The notes: generated by a model not told the origin, from the letters alone. 5,790 nucleotides of DNA from an uncultured Saprospiraceae bacterium (GCA_937969485.1 CALBVQ010000192.1:1-5790), one strand, 5' to 3'. Numbered from the stretch's first letter, positions 1 through 5,790 are shown. Program-made: numbers and translations.

Positions 1-116
1 AGAGAATGGGAGCTCAACAGTTCTTTTGAAGCGCAGGCGTGGTCACCATCACGGTGAGCATCAAAAGAGGTGGACGTTCCCATTATCGAAGCATTTTCAG
101 CTCGTAATAGATATCT
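1..116 (+). repeat. Core repeat module R, copy A (left end outside window)
   Basis: This stretch matches 5527-5642 at 108 of 116 positions without gaps, by direct comparison. Mismatches fall at 30, 38, 70, 77, 80, 82, 94 and 98, so the first 69 bases differ only twice and the next 30 carry six changes. The last 18 bases (99-116) are identical. The copy begins inside the repeat, and its missing left end should lie just beyond the window. Homology to copy B stops sharply at 116, where copy A passes into module X. A short open frame runs in from the window edge and ends at a TGA at 55-57, at the same place as in copy B. The plus strand was chosen only because that frame and all three copies read this way; the true functional strand is unknown. 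Confidence 0.9.
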
Positions 117-250
117 TAATGCATATTTCGGGTTAAATCAAGCACAAGGCAGAAAACGCAAGGATAGCCTTAGCTATCATGAGTATTTCTAACAAAGTAA
201 TTGCTTTTATAAACTTGAAAATATGCGAAATTCTAAAACAGAATTGGTAT
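117..250 (+). repeat. Repeat module X, long copy, ending 46 bp from the dinB stop codon
   Basis: This module is defined by comparison with the other end of the window. It opens with taatgcatatttcgggtt (117-134), which is the reverse complement of the left end of R copies B and C with one mismatch. It closes with taaaacagaattggtat (234-250), a perfect 17-bp reverse complement of 5644-5660. The inverted similarity also takes in ttgaaaata (215-223 against 5672-5680) and a gaaa block, with small gaps between. The interior at 135-214 has no counterpart elsewhere in the window. It contains a 6-bp hairpin, gatagc/gctatc (163-168 and 173-178), with a CTTA loop. On the minus strand no strong T-run follows this hairpin, so it is at best a weak candidate transcription end for the operon. 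No gene is visible here. Confidence 0.7.
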
Positions 251-296
251 TATTACACAATGCTGTACTTTTATTAATTAAGTATAGTGTCCCTGC

Positions 297-1355
297 CTAC
301 AAATCAAGAGTCAACTGTACTCCGTCTAATTCAGTATCCAAGTTAGTCATTCCCACTCCTAGCAACCTAACTTCGCGTTCGTTCTTTAAAGCCTTATATA
401 ACTTCTCAATTGACTTGTAAATGTGATCAGCTTCATCGGTAAAGAAATCAATAGTTTTATTTCTAGTAATCGTCTCAAAATTCTTATACCTTACTTTCAA
501 GACAAATGTCTTTCCTTTGATTTTATTCTTTACTAATTTTGCAGAGAGGTTATTTGACTGTTTCTTAAGAACAGCTAATATTTCCGACTCCAAAACCTTA
601 TCTTCAGCAAAAGTAGTCTCTTCACTGATTGACTTTGTAACTCTATCTGGATCAACCTCCCTGTTGTCAATACCACGAACGATATCAAAATAGAACTGTC
701 CATTTTTACCAAAATGTTGTCCTAATTCAATTTTGGACATCCGTTTAAGATCTACTCCCTTTTTTATTCTGAGTCTATGCATTTTACGAGCAGTCGCTTG
801 CCCTATTCCGAAGAATTTCTCAATCGGTAAATCCATCATAAAAGACTGCGCCTTCTCAGGTAAAATCGCAGTTAATCCATCAGGCTTATTGTAATCACTT
901 GCAACTTTAGCGAGAAATTTATTGTAAGATACTCCAGCGGACGCTGTCAGATTAAGTTCTCTTTCAATATCCTCCTTTATGCGCCTTGCAATTAATATCG
1001 CTGACTTCATGTCGAGCTTATTTTCAGTCACATCGAGATAAGCTTCGTCAAGAGAAAGAGGCTCTACTAAATCAGTATACCTATGAAAAATCTCCCGAAT
1101 ATGCTTAGAAACCGATTTATAAACATCAAATCTAGGGGGTACAATAATTAATCTAGGACACTTCTTTTTTGCAACTGAGGTAGCAAGAGCTGATTTGATC
1201 CCATACTTTCTTGCCTCATAACTAGCAGTAGCAATAACACCACGCCTTTTGTCGGATCCACCAACTGCAATTGGCTTTCCTTTCAATTCCGGATTATCCC
1301 GCTGTTCAATAGCAGCATAAAAACAATCCATGTCTACATGTATGATTTTACGCAT
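297..1355 (-). CDS. dinB: DNA polymerase IV (Y-family translesion polymerase)
   Basis: This is an error-prone Y-family polymerase that copies past damaged template bases in the cytoplasm. The 352-residue protein is full length (E. coli Pol IV has 351). The N-terminus MRKIIHVDMDCF carries catalytic Asp8, and SLDEAYLDV (101-109) supplies Asp103 and Glu104, the three metal-binding acidic residues of the family. Residue 13, the sugar-selecting steric gate, is Tyr where E. coli has Phe. A helix-hairpin-helix-like segment (FFGIGQATAR, about 181-190) lies in the thumb, and the little-finger domain occupies roughly 240-345. The last residues, QLTLDL (347-352), fit the C-terminal sliding-clamp binding motif. 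The ATG lies 6 bp after the endonuclease I stop, so the gene is the last of the operon. No LexA-type operator is seen in that gap, and any damage control would have to act on the operon promoter or an internal one. The stop is TAG. Identification is near certain. Confidence 0.97.
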   Translation of the reverse strand: MRKIIHVDMDCFYAAIEQRDNPELKGKPIAVGGSDKRRGVIATASYEARKYGIKSALATSVAKKKCPRLIIVPPRFDVYKSVSKHIREIFHRYTDLVEPLSLDEAYLDVTENKLDMKSAILIARRIKEDIERELNLTASAGVSYNKFLAKVASDYNKPDGLTAILPEKAQSFMMDLPIEKFFGIGQATARKMHRLRIKKGVDLKRMSKIELGQHFGKNGQFYFDIVRGIDNREVDPDRVTKSISEETTFAEDKVLESEILAVLKKQSNNLSAKLVKNKIKGKTFVLKVRYKNFETITRNKTIDFFTDEADHIYKSIEKLYKALKNEREVRLLGVGMTNLDTELDGVQLTLDL

Positions 1356-1361
1356 TACGAA

Positions 1362-2453
1362 TCAATTAAATTTTATACCTCGCAGAACCTGTGAGTACAA
1401 TACATTCTCTCTTTGGAAGGCAATCTTAATAACATAGGTTCCTGCATTTAATGTGGAAGATGGAATAATAATACGATCACCATCCAACACGTAATCATCC
1501 CTACTTACTTCTTTTCCAAAAATTGTAAATACGGATACTTGTACCAATTTATTTTGGGCGGAAGCCCCATCAATCACAATCTTGTCACTAAATGGATTTC
1601 CAAAAATTGAAAATTCATCAATAAATTCACCCTCTTTTACATCAACTAATTGACACGCCGCTGATATTTCAGGGCAATACAACCTGCTGGCCAACGAGCA
1701 ATCAAGAACGAACGGATTCGCCTTATCACTCTGTCTTTTCCCTATCATAAATGTTCTTTCCCACTCCAATTTATCAACCGGATCAAGATAATGCCATTCA
1801 CACAAAACATCCTGTTGTATAGCAAAAAAATCAGGGTCTGCATTGTCCGCCTGCGCCTGATACATCGTGTAAAAATACATGATCGCCCTCGCAATATTAC
1901 CTTTAACCGACTCCCTTGGCTCCCACGCTGAAGACCCTCTCTCACTATAATTATCACGAATATCCAATGATGGATCACTTGAAGTTTCTATACTTTTGTA
2001 ATACCACAATTGTGTACTGCTATCATTAATTTCACCAAAAGGCATAGAACCTCTCGCAGAATTGGCACCCACTCGCGCCGGAAACAAATGATGCATATCG
2101 CTTCTCGGCGGACCGTCACCAGCACCTTTAGACTGTGGATATGAATGCTCCGCATTTATGCCATTCGGCATACCATCCATAAAAATCGATGTTGAAGGAT
2201 CACTCCCGGGAGGCAAATACACCATGTGATCAGTATATATACCTGAAACACTGTCATTTACATTGTAAATCACTCCATACAAAGTATCGCGGGCTTCACC
2301 ATAACTGAAGCTAATTACTGGTTTAAAATTATCCACTAACAACTCCCTCAATTCCTCACCCGTCTTATCCGAAAAGACCGCTTGGTGGTCATACTGGCCA
2401 AACATCGTAAAGCCCATACAAACGATAAACACATTTACTAATATTACTTTCAT
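1362..2453 (-). CDS. Secreted endonuclease I family nuclease with C-terminal T9SS sorting domain
   Basis: This is a probable extracellular, metal-dependent non-specific nuclease of the endonuclease I (EndA/Vvn-like, beta-beta-alpha-Me) family. The N-terminus MKVILVNVFIVCMGFTMFGQ is a signal peptide. In the 363-residue numbering, the nuclease domain spans about 20-265. It has NAEHSYPQS (100-108) with the likely catalytic His103, SDMHHLFPA (118-126) and NSARGSMPFGEI (131-142). Further along come KGNIARAIMYFYTMY and a WHYLDPVDKLEWERT segment. The last 80 or so residues (from about FSIFGNPFSDKIVI) have the beta-rich pattern of a type A T9SS sorting domain, including IFGKEV and LNAGTYVIKI. I chose ATG at 2453-2451 over a TTG nine bases upstream: the ATG gives a clean signal peptide, and its A is also the last base of the Nudix TGA (TGATG), which suggests translational coupling. 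The role could be nutrient scavenging of extracellular DNA or biofilm turnover; this is inferred. Confidence 0.94.
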   Translation of the reverse strand: MKVILVNVFIVCMGFTMFGQYDHQAVFSDKTGEELRELLVDNFKPVISFSYGEARDTLYGVIYNVNDSVSGIYTDHMVYLPPGSDPSTSIFMDGMPNGINAEHSYPQSKGAGDGPPRSDMHHLFPARVGANSARGSMPFGEINDSSTQLWYYKSIETSSDPSLDIRDNYSERGSSAWEPRESVKGNIARAIMYFYTMYQAQADNADPDFFAIQQDVLCEWHYLDPVDKLEWERTFMIGKRQSDKANPFVLDCSLASRLYCPEISAACQLVDVKEGEFIDEFSIFGNPFSDKIVIDGASAQNKLVQVSVFTIFGKEVSRDDYVLDGDRIIIPSSTLNAGTYVIKIAFQRENVLYSQVLRGIKFN

Positions 2454-2998
2454 CACTGACAAAGATATAGATAAAAATGTTGCAATGCGAGTATTGTCTT
2501 CCCATCAAGTAACTCATTGTTTTTCAGCATGCTTTTCACGACAGAACTAGCAATTCTCAGGACTTCAATATCTTCTCCCTCCGAGATCACTCCTCCTCCC
2601 TCGCTAACCTTCATCGTGCTATTAACCTCAACAAAGAAAACGTCTAGCTTTTCATCAGTTCTTCCAGGCGAAACATAAAAGGAAGAAATTAACTGAGGCA
2701 TCACAACCTTGTACCCTATTTCTTCCTCAATTTCCCTTATAATTGCTGTTTCTCGATCTTCTTCTTCGATACCTCCCGCAACTAACTCGATCAAATTTCC
2801 TCCATCTGCCTTCGCCGGATATCGATATTGTCTTACGAAAATAAATTCATCCGAATCCGTATCGAGAACTAATGCCGCAACGCTATTTCCTCGACCAAAA
2901 TATTCTATTTGCTTCTCTTCAGATTTTCTATTAATTCCCTCTTGCAGATAACGAGCTTTCTTCAAGTATAAATATCCTTGATAAACGATTTCTTCCAT
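2453..2998 (-). CDS. NudK-like Nudix hydrolase (GDP-mannose / ADP-ribose pyrophosphatase group)
   Basis: This cytoplasmic Nudix enzyme probably splits a nucleoside-diphosphate sugar into a nucleotide and a sugar phosphate. The 181-residue protein has the Nudix box at about 75-96 (AGGIEEEDRETA, then IREIEEEIGY), with the REIEEEIG metal-binding core at 88-95. The spacing from the first Gly to the Arg-Glu pair is one residue shorter than the textbook box. As I recall the E. coli NudK sequence, it has the same shortening. Downstream features also resemble NudK: YVSPGRTDE (108-116), EGGGVISEGEDIEVL (133-147) and ELLDGKTILALQ (162-173). Those matches favour the NudK branch over NudF, but the substrate cannot be fixed from sequence. 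The ATG follows the metalloprotease TAA by 2 bp and the TGA overlaps the next ATG by one base, so translation of the three genes is probably coupled. Family assignment is secure; substrate is tentative. Confidence 0.92.
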   Translation of the reverse strand: MEEIVYQGYLYLKKARYLQEGINRKSEEKQIEYFGRGNSVAALVLDTDSDEFIFVRQYRYPAKADGGNLIELVAGGIEEEDRETAIIREIEEEIGYKVVMPQLISSFYVSPGRTDEKLDVFFVEVNSTMKVSEGGGVISEGEDIEVLRIASSVVKSMLKNNELLDGKTILALQHFYLYLCQ

Positions 2999-3000
2999 AG

Positions 3001-5340
3001 TTAATGTGTACAGCCAATAGGTGAACCAGGTGGTATACTTATTGATTTAAATAATAATTCTCCTGAGTGTTTTCCCTGTATAAATAAGTTAATTTTATTC
3101 TTTTGATAACCCGAGGTATTCTCTTTATTTAAGATATTATCTAATTCCTTAAATATTTCTTTTTTCACTTTCGAATGCGTTGACCTTGACTCGTATCCAG
3201 AAATTAGATAATCAACAAATAATTCCATTAACAAATCATGCTGATCTGAATTAGAATAAATTTTGGAATAAATTTTTTGTAAATATTTTTCTGTGGGGTT
3301 ACTCCCCCACATCTTGTCCGAAGCAATTCGATTAAGTCGTTCTGGTGTTAGCAATAATTGAAAAGTATGTTTGGCGCTCGCTCCCGCTAAGGCCTGCGGG
3401 TCGTATATAGGGCCCATATTTCCTTCTGCCGATTCTCGAGTTTTATTAAATCCCTGCGCAGTGGGAGGAATTAATTCCATTGCAGGGTGAAATAGAAAAT
3501 CTGATTCGAGAGTCTTTAATATGGATTCCAAAGCCTCCAATTGTTTTTCGTATGACACCTTTTTTGTGCCTCTAAATTTTTTATCATTCTTGACTTCGTA
3601 GGTATAAAATTGACCTCCTATTAATTTTGAAACGCCTTCTATTTGATAGCGATGCATCATATATAATGGGACAATATATTTTTCTAACTCACTGTATGGA
3701 ACTCCTTTTTCAATTGTATTTTGCCCAAATTTATCGAGTGAATATTTTCGAATTGAATAGATAGAATTTAATTCATCACAAATATTACTTCCGTTATCCC
3801 ATAAGTGTGCTTCTGCATGAGCGCCACTCATTGGGCGAGCATCAGAATCAGAAATATATGAGAGTCCTTTTTTGTGATTTTCCTCTATTATTTTCAATAA
3901 TTCCATTTCTTCTTCTACATCGAAAATGCAGTATCCGTATTTGATAGCTTGCTTGTCCCATTCTCCTATCTTATCATCATAGGCTTCGGAAAAATCAATT
4001 CCACTTCCTGTCCATTTTATTTTGGGATGTGGATAGTCCATAACAGACGCTCTGTTATTTACACTAGCTGCAAAATTATGCGCCAAGCCTATGGTGTGAC
4101 CAACTTCATGCGCAGATAATTGTCGAAGTCGGGCCAGTGCAATTTCTGTCATTGGATTTTCTTCGCTAAAATCATTGCTTCCATCGTAGGGCGACATTAA
4201 TGCTTGCATGATTAGATAATCTTGTCTCACTCTAAGAGAACCTAAAGACACATGGCCCTTAATGATTTCTCCTGTTCTAGGATCAACTACACTTGCTCCG
4301 TATGACCAGCCTCTTGTGCTCCTATGAACCCATTGGATCATGTTGTACCTAACATCCATGGGGTCCGCATCCGCTGGTAATTCTTTAACTTGAAAAGCAT
4401 CGACAAATCCAGCGGCTTCATAAGCCTGATTCCACCAACTTGCCCCCTCCATTAAAGCGGATTTTATAGGCTCTGGACAACCTCGATCGATGTAGTAGAC
4501 AATCGGTTCTTTGGTTTTTCCATCTGCAGTTTTCTCCAAGCGATGACGCGTAATAAACCGCTGTGTCATATCAGCCTCTATGGGCACTGCATAGTCCTTA
4601 TAACGTCGCACGAAGTAACCTGATTCAGGATGAAATTTCCTTGGTTTGTATCTATCGTCAGGTAATTTAACGAAGCTGTGGTGCATTCTCAGCGTTATTG
4701 ACTCCGCAGTAGGAACGACTGTTCTTAGCTTTCTTCCTATTGGGTTTCCCCCAAAAGTTATCATCGAACGAAATTCAGTATTCATAGGAAATGACTTGCA
4801 GAATTCAGGTAAAATTGCAGATCTCGACTTGTCTACTTTATAACTTCCTTCTTTTGATTTCTTTAAGGTCTCCGAGACTCCATGACTATCAGATAGAAGC
4901 ATGGACGAAATCTCAATTGTGTGTGTTTTTCCTACACTTTTCACAATACTGAAAGAATGCAGCACAGAACTAGCAAAAGCCTCCTCAACAGATTGTTGTT
5001 CGTTCCTATTCTCGCTTATTGCACGATAATCGAGATTCTTCTCGACAAGAAATAATTTATTCCCATATTTCACAAACTCCACAACTCGACTATTACCGAT
5101 CTGACCACGATCGAGTCCTATATCGTTCGAACCAAGGCCAGAACTTAGGTAGTTTACATACAAGAATTCACCTTTCTCTTCGGGCACTTCAAGAAGGATA
5201 GTCCCATTCGATTCTGTATATGTAAAATTGAAGTATCCCCTTTTTTCAATAGTCTCTATAGAACGCTCTATCGATAATGGTTTGGCTTCCGCCAAAAGAA
5301 AAGAAACAAGAAATAGAATAGGAAGGATGTACTTTTTCAT
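3001..5340 (-). CDS. Exported zinc-dependent metalloprotease, DUF5117/DUF4953 type
   Basis: This is a 779-residue gluzincin/metzincin-like protease that probably acts outside the cytoplasmic membrane. Residues 1-19 (MKKYILPILFLVSFLLAEA) form a signal peptide without a lipobox cysteine. Residues about 34-270 resemble the DUF5118/DUF5117 region: GLGSNDIGLDRGQ at 68-80, then a strand-rich stretch. The catalytic part has YYIDRGCPEPIKSALMEGASWWNQAYEAAGF (two consecutive stretches, about 282-312). The zinc motif is HEVGHTIGLAH (411-421), with ligands His411, His415 and His421 and catalytic Glu412. A Met-turn-like SVMDYP follows at 432-437. The C-terminus PPGSPIGCTH looks like a natural family end, so the gene appears complete. 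Its substrates are unknown. It is the first gene of the operon. The start ATG has an AT-rich leader with no Shine-Dalgarno site, as is normal in Bacteroidota. No T9SS sorting domain is seen, so it is probably periplasmic or released by another route. Confidence 0.95.
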   Translation of the reverse strand: MKKYILPILFLVSFLLAEAKPLSIERSIETIEKRGYFNFTYTESNGTILLEVPEEKGEFLYVNYLSSGLGSNDIGLDRGQIGNSRVVEFVKYGNKLFLVEKNLDYRAISENRNEQQSVEEAFASSVLHSFSIVKSVGKTHTIEISSMLLSDSHGVSETLKKSKEGSYKVDKSRSAILPEFCKSFPMNTEFRSMITFGGNPIGRKLRTVVPTAESITLRMHHSFVKLPDDRYKPRKFHPESGYFVRRYKDYAVPIEADMTQRFITRHRLEKTADGKTKEPIVYYIDRGCPEPIKSALMEGASWWNQAYEAAGFVDAFQVKELPADADPMDVRYNMIQWVHRSTRGWSYGASVVDPRTGEIIKGHVSLGSLRVRQDYLIMQALMSPYDGSNDFSEENPMTEIALARLRQLSAHEVGHTIGLAHNFAASVNNRASVMDYPHPKIKWTGSGIDFSEAYDDKIGEWDKQAIKYGYCIFDVEEEMELLKIIEENHKKGLSYISDSDARPMSGAHAEAHLWDNGSNICDELNSIYSIRKYSLDKFGQNTIEKGVPYSELEKYIVPLYMMHRYQIEGVSKLIGGQFYTYEVKNDKKFRGTKKVSYEKQLEALESILKTLESDFLFHPAMELIPPTAQGFNKTRESAEGNMGPIYDPQALAGASAKHTFQLLLTPERLNRIASDKMWGSNPTEKYLQKIYSKIYSNSDQHDLLMELFVDYLISGYESRSTHSKVKKEIFKELDNILNKENTSGYQKNKINLFIQGKHSGELLFKSISIPPGSPIGCTH

Positions 5341-5479
5341 ATCAATTATTTGAATCTGAAAAATAGAAAAAATATGAACAAGCTATAACTTAATCATTAA
5401 TAGTATCTGCATAGCGTCGTGCTTTGGCAGCAGTTTTCCTCACAGCAATACTCAAAAGTGAAATTAGGCAATTTGCCTC
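5341..5479 (-). promoter_or_regulatory. Upstream region of the four-gene operon, presumed promoter
   Basis: This 139-bp stretch lies between the metalloprotease start and repeat copy B and should hold the operon promoter, because no other start site is needed for the packed genes. On the minus strand a TAGCTTG at 5385-5379 is one base short of the Bacteroidota -7 consensus TAnnTTTG and lies about 40 bp before the ATG. I see no convincing -33 TTTG at the right distance, so this is only a candidate. A small near-palindrome, aggcaa-t-ttgcct (5466-5478), lies just outside the repeat and could be an operator half-site pair or chance. No gene or RNA was recognised here. Confidence 0.3.
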
Positions 5480-5520
5480 AACCCGAATTATGCATTAGGT
5501 TTTCGTCAGGAGAGCTTAAA

Positions 5521-5583
5521 ATGCAAAGAGAATGGGAGCTCAACAGTTCTTTTGAGGCGCAGGAGTGGTCACCATCACGGTGA
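5521..5583 (+). CDS. Possible 20-codon micro-ORF inside repeat module R (doubtful)
   Basis: An ATG at 5521 opens 20 codons, starting MQREWELNSSF and ending WSPSR, with a TGA at 5581-5583. AGGAG at 5508-5512 sits 8 bp before the ATG in this copy, but copy C has GATGAG there instead. The TGA is kept in copies A (55-57) and B; copy C leaves the window before reaching it. Across the three copies the frame shows three changes: Glu GAA/GAG and Ser TCA/TCC are silent, while Ala GCG/Glu GAG is not. That is too few to prove selection on a protein. The same bases also form hairpin arms, which could explain the conservation equally well. I recognise no homologue, and treat this as an open frame worth testing rather than a gene. 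Confidence 0.15.
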   Translation: MQREWELNSSFEAQEWSPSR

Positions 5584-5597
5584 GCATCAAAAGAGCT
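5545..5597 (+). other. Nested hairpin in repeat module R
   Basis: An outer stem can form between agttcttttga (5545-5555) and tcaaaagagct (5587-5597), 11 pairs with one G-U if transcribed as plus-strand RNA. Inside it, tcacc (5569-5573) pairs with ggtga (5579-5583) around the loop atcac. Copy A keeps the inner stem (43-47/53-57) and most of the outer stem, but has a G-G mismatch at 20/70. Copy C changes one base of the inner 5' arm (5781). The changes do not compensate each other, so a conserved RNA fold is possible but not demonstrated. Confidence 0.35.
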
Positions 5598-5643
5598 GGA
5601 CGCTCACGTTATCGAAGCAGTTTTAGCTCGTAATAGATATCTC

Positions 5644-5707
5644 ATACCAATTCTGTTTTAAGGTTTCACTTTATTTTCAATAATTATTAAACCCGAATTA
5701 TGCATTA
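5644..5707 (-). repeat. Repeat module X, short inverted copy preceding core copy C
   Basis: Read on the minus strand, this 64-bp piece has the same two ends as the 134-bp module at 117-250. Its outer end is taaaacagaattggtat (5660-5644, 17/17 identical) and its inner end is taatgcataattcgggtt (5707-5690, 17/18). The sub-terminal ttgaaaata (5680-5672) and a gaaa block are also shared. About 70 bases of the long copy's interior are absent, including the gatagc/gctatc hairpin. It abuts copy B with one intervening base and shares its inner end with the start of copy C, so it looks like the left arm of the copy C element. Confidence 0.65.
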
Positions 5708-5790
5708 GGTTTTCGTGATGAGAGCTTAAAATGCAAAGAGAATGGGAGCTCAACAGTTCTTTTGAGGCGCAGGCGTGGTCCCCATCACGG
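5690..5790 (+). repeat. Core repeat module R, copy C (right end outside window)
   Basis: This is the third copy of the core, in direct orientation 210 bp after copy B and cut off by the window end. It differs from copy B in 4 of the first 100 bases. Two of those lie in the tttcgtcagg/tttcgtgatg segment (5717 and 5719), one matches the C at position 38 of copy A, and one is private (5781). It is preceded by the short inverted X arm. Whether it is followed by a right-hand X arm, as copy A is, would be visible just beyond the window. Confidence 0.9.

Larger units (their letters stand above)
5480..5642 (+). repeat. Core repeat module R, copy B (complete within the window)
   Basis: This copy starts at aacccgaattatgcatta (5480-5497) and ends at agatatct (5642). 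It matches copy C over 5481-5580 against 5691-5790 with 4 differences in 100 bases, and copy A over 5527-5642 with 8 in 116. Its left 18 bases are the inverted partner (one mismatch) of 117-134, the first bases after the core in copy A. Copy B itself lacks that right-hand partner, because the next element begins at once after 5642. Its left side also lacks module X: the sequence before 5480 is unrelated to 135-250. It therefore appears to be a core stripped of both arms. The start-to-start distance to copy C is exactly 210 bp. Confidence 0.92.

Noticed and set aside
163..178. Rho-independent terminator for the operon
   Set aside because: The stem is only 6 bp, and on the minus strand it is followed by CTTGCGTTTTC rather than a clean T-run. 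It also lies inside a repeat, so termination here is unproven.
1..250. Reading copy A past its TGA as one longer protein (TGA as Trp or selenocysteine), running to a TAA near 192
   Set aside because: The stop is present in both copies that reach it, the sequence after it changes mostly at replacement positions, and no SECIS-like or recoding context is evident. The rest of the window uses the standard code.
223..420. Plus-strand open frame of 65 codons overlapping the end of dinB
   Set aside because: It starts in module X and runs antisense to the conserved clamp-binding end of dinB. It has no family resemblance, so it is a shadow of the real gene.
4646..5201. Plus-strand open frames antisense to the metalloprotease (4646-4843 and 5019-5201)
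   Set aside because: They lie opposite a well-conserved coding region with signal peptide and DUF5117-like sequence, and show no features of their own.
5480..5626. A second open frame through repeat R, 48 codons in copy B, beginning NPNYALGF and also open in copy C and in copy A to 136
   Set aside because: It has no ATG near its start, and every A/B difference falling in it would alter a residue or create a stop (for example CAG to TAG at 5624-5626). It looks like a chance open frame.
5461..5642. Integron attC site or gene-cassette array
   Set aside because: No RYYYAAC/GTTRRRY core-site pairs frame a cassette, the repeats do not separate single genes, and the enclosed operon has four co-directional genes with no integrase in view.
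5480..5790. CRISPR array
   Set aside because: The units are about 160 bp on a 210-bp period with only two copies side by side. There are no short identical repeats with unique spacers and no cas genes in the window.

Overview
The window looks like chromosomal DNA of a Bacteroidota bacterium, probably from the Cytophagales side of the phylum. The grounds are the AT-rich sequence, the lack of clear Shine-Dalgarno sites before the operon genes, an endonuclease I ending in a type IX secretion (T9SS) sorting domain, and a secreted DUF5117/DUF4953-type zinc metalloprotease, a family common in this phylum. The genus cannot be told from what is here.

One four-gene operon fills about 297-5340 and is read entirely from the minus strand. 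In transcription order it holds an exported zinc metalloprotease (5340-3001), a NudK-like Nudix hydrolase (2998-2453), a secreted endonuclease I with a T9SS domain (2453-1362) and DNA polymerase IV, dinB (1355-297). The genes are very tightly packed: a 2-bp gap, a one-base TGATG stop/start overlap, and a 6-bp gap. All four proteins look intact. They combine two exported degradative enzymes with a cytoplasmic nucleotide-pool enzyme and a translesion polymerase, so they share transcription but not one obvious pathway.

Both flanks are built from a dispersed repeat family. A core module (R) lies in the same orientation at 1-116 (left end cut off by the window), 5480-5642, and 5690-5790 (right end cut off). 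A second module (X) follows R at 117-250. A shortened, inverted X precedes the third R at 5644-5707. Read together, the pieces suggest a composite element of the form X'-R-X. It would have perfect 17-bp terminal inverted repeats (ataccaattctgtttta / taaaacagaattggtat) and internal 18-bp inverted repeats (aacccgaattatgcatta / taatgcatatttcgggtt) where the modules join. No transposase is visible, so a MITE-like non-autonomous element or a structured repeat is the most economical reading. R also carries a nested hairpin and a 20-codon open frame whose stop codon is kept in both copies that reach it. These repeats are the least explained part of the window.
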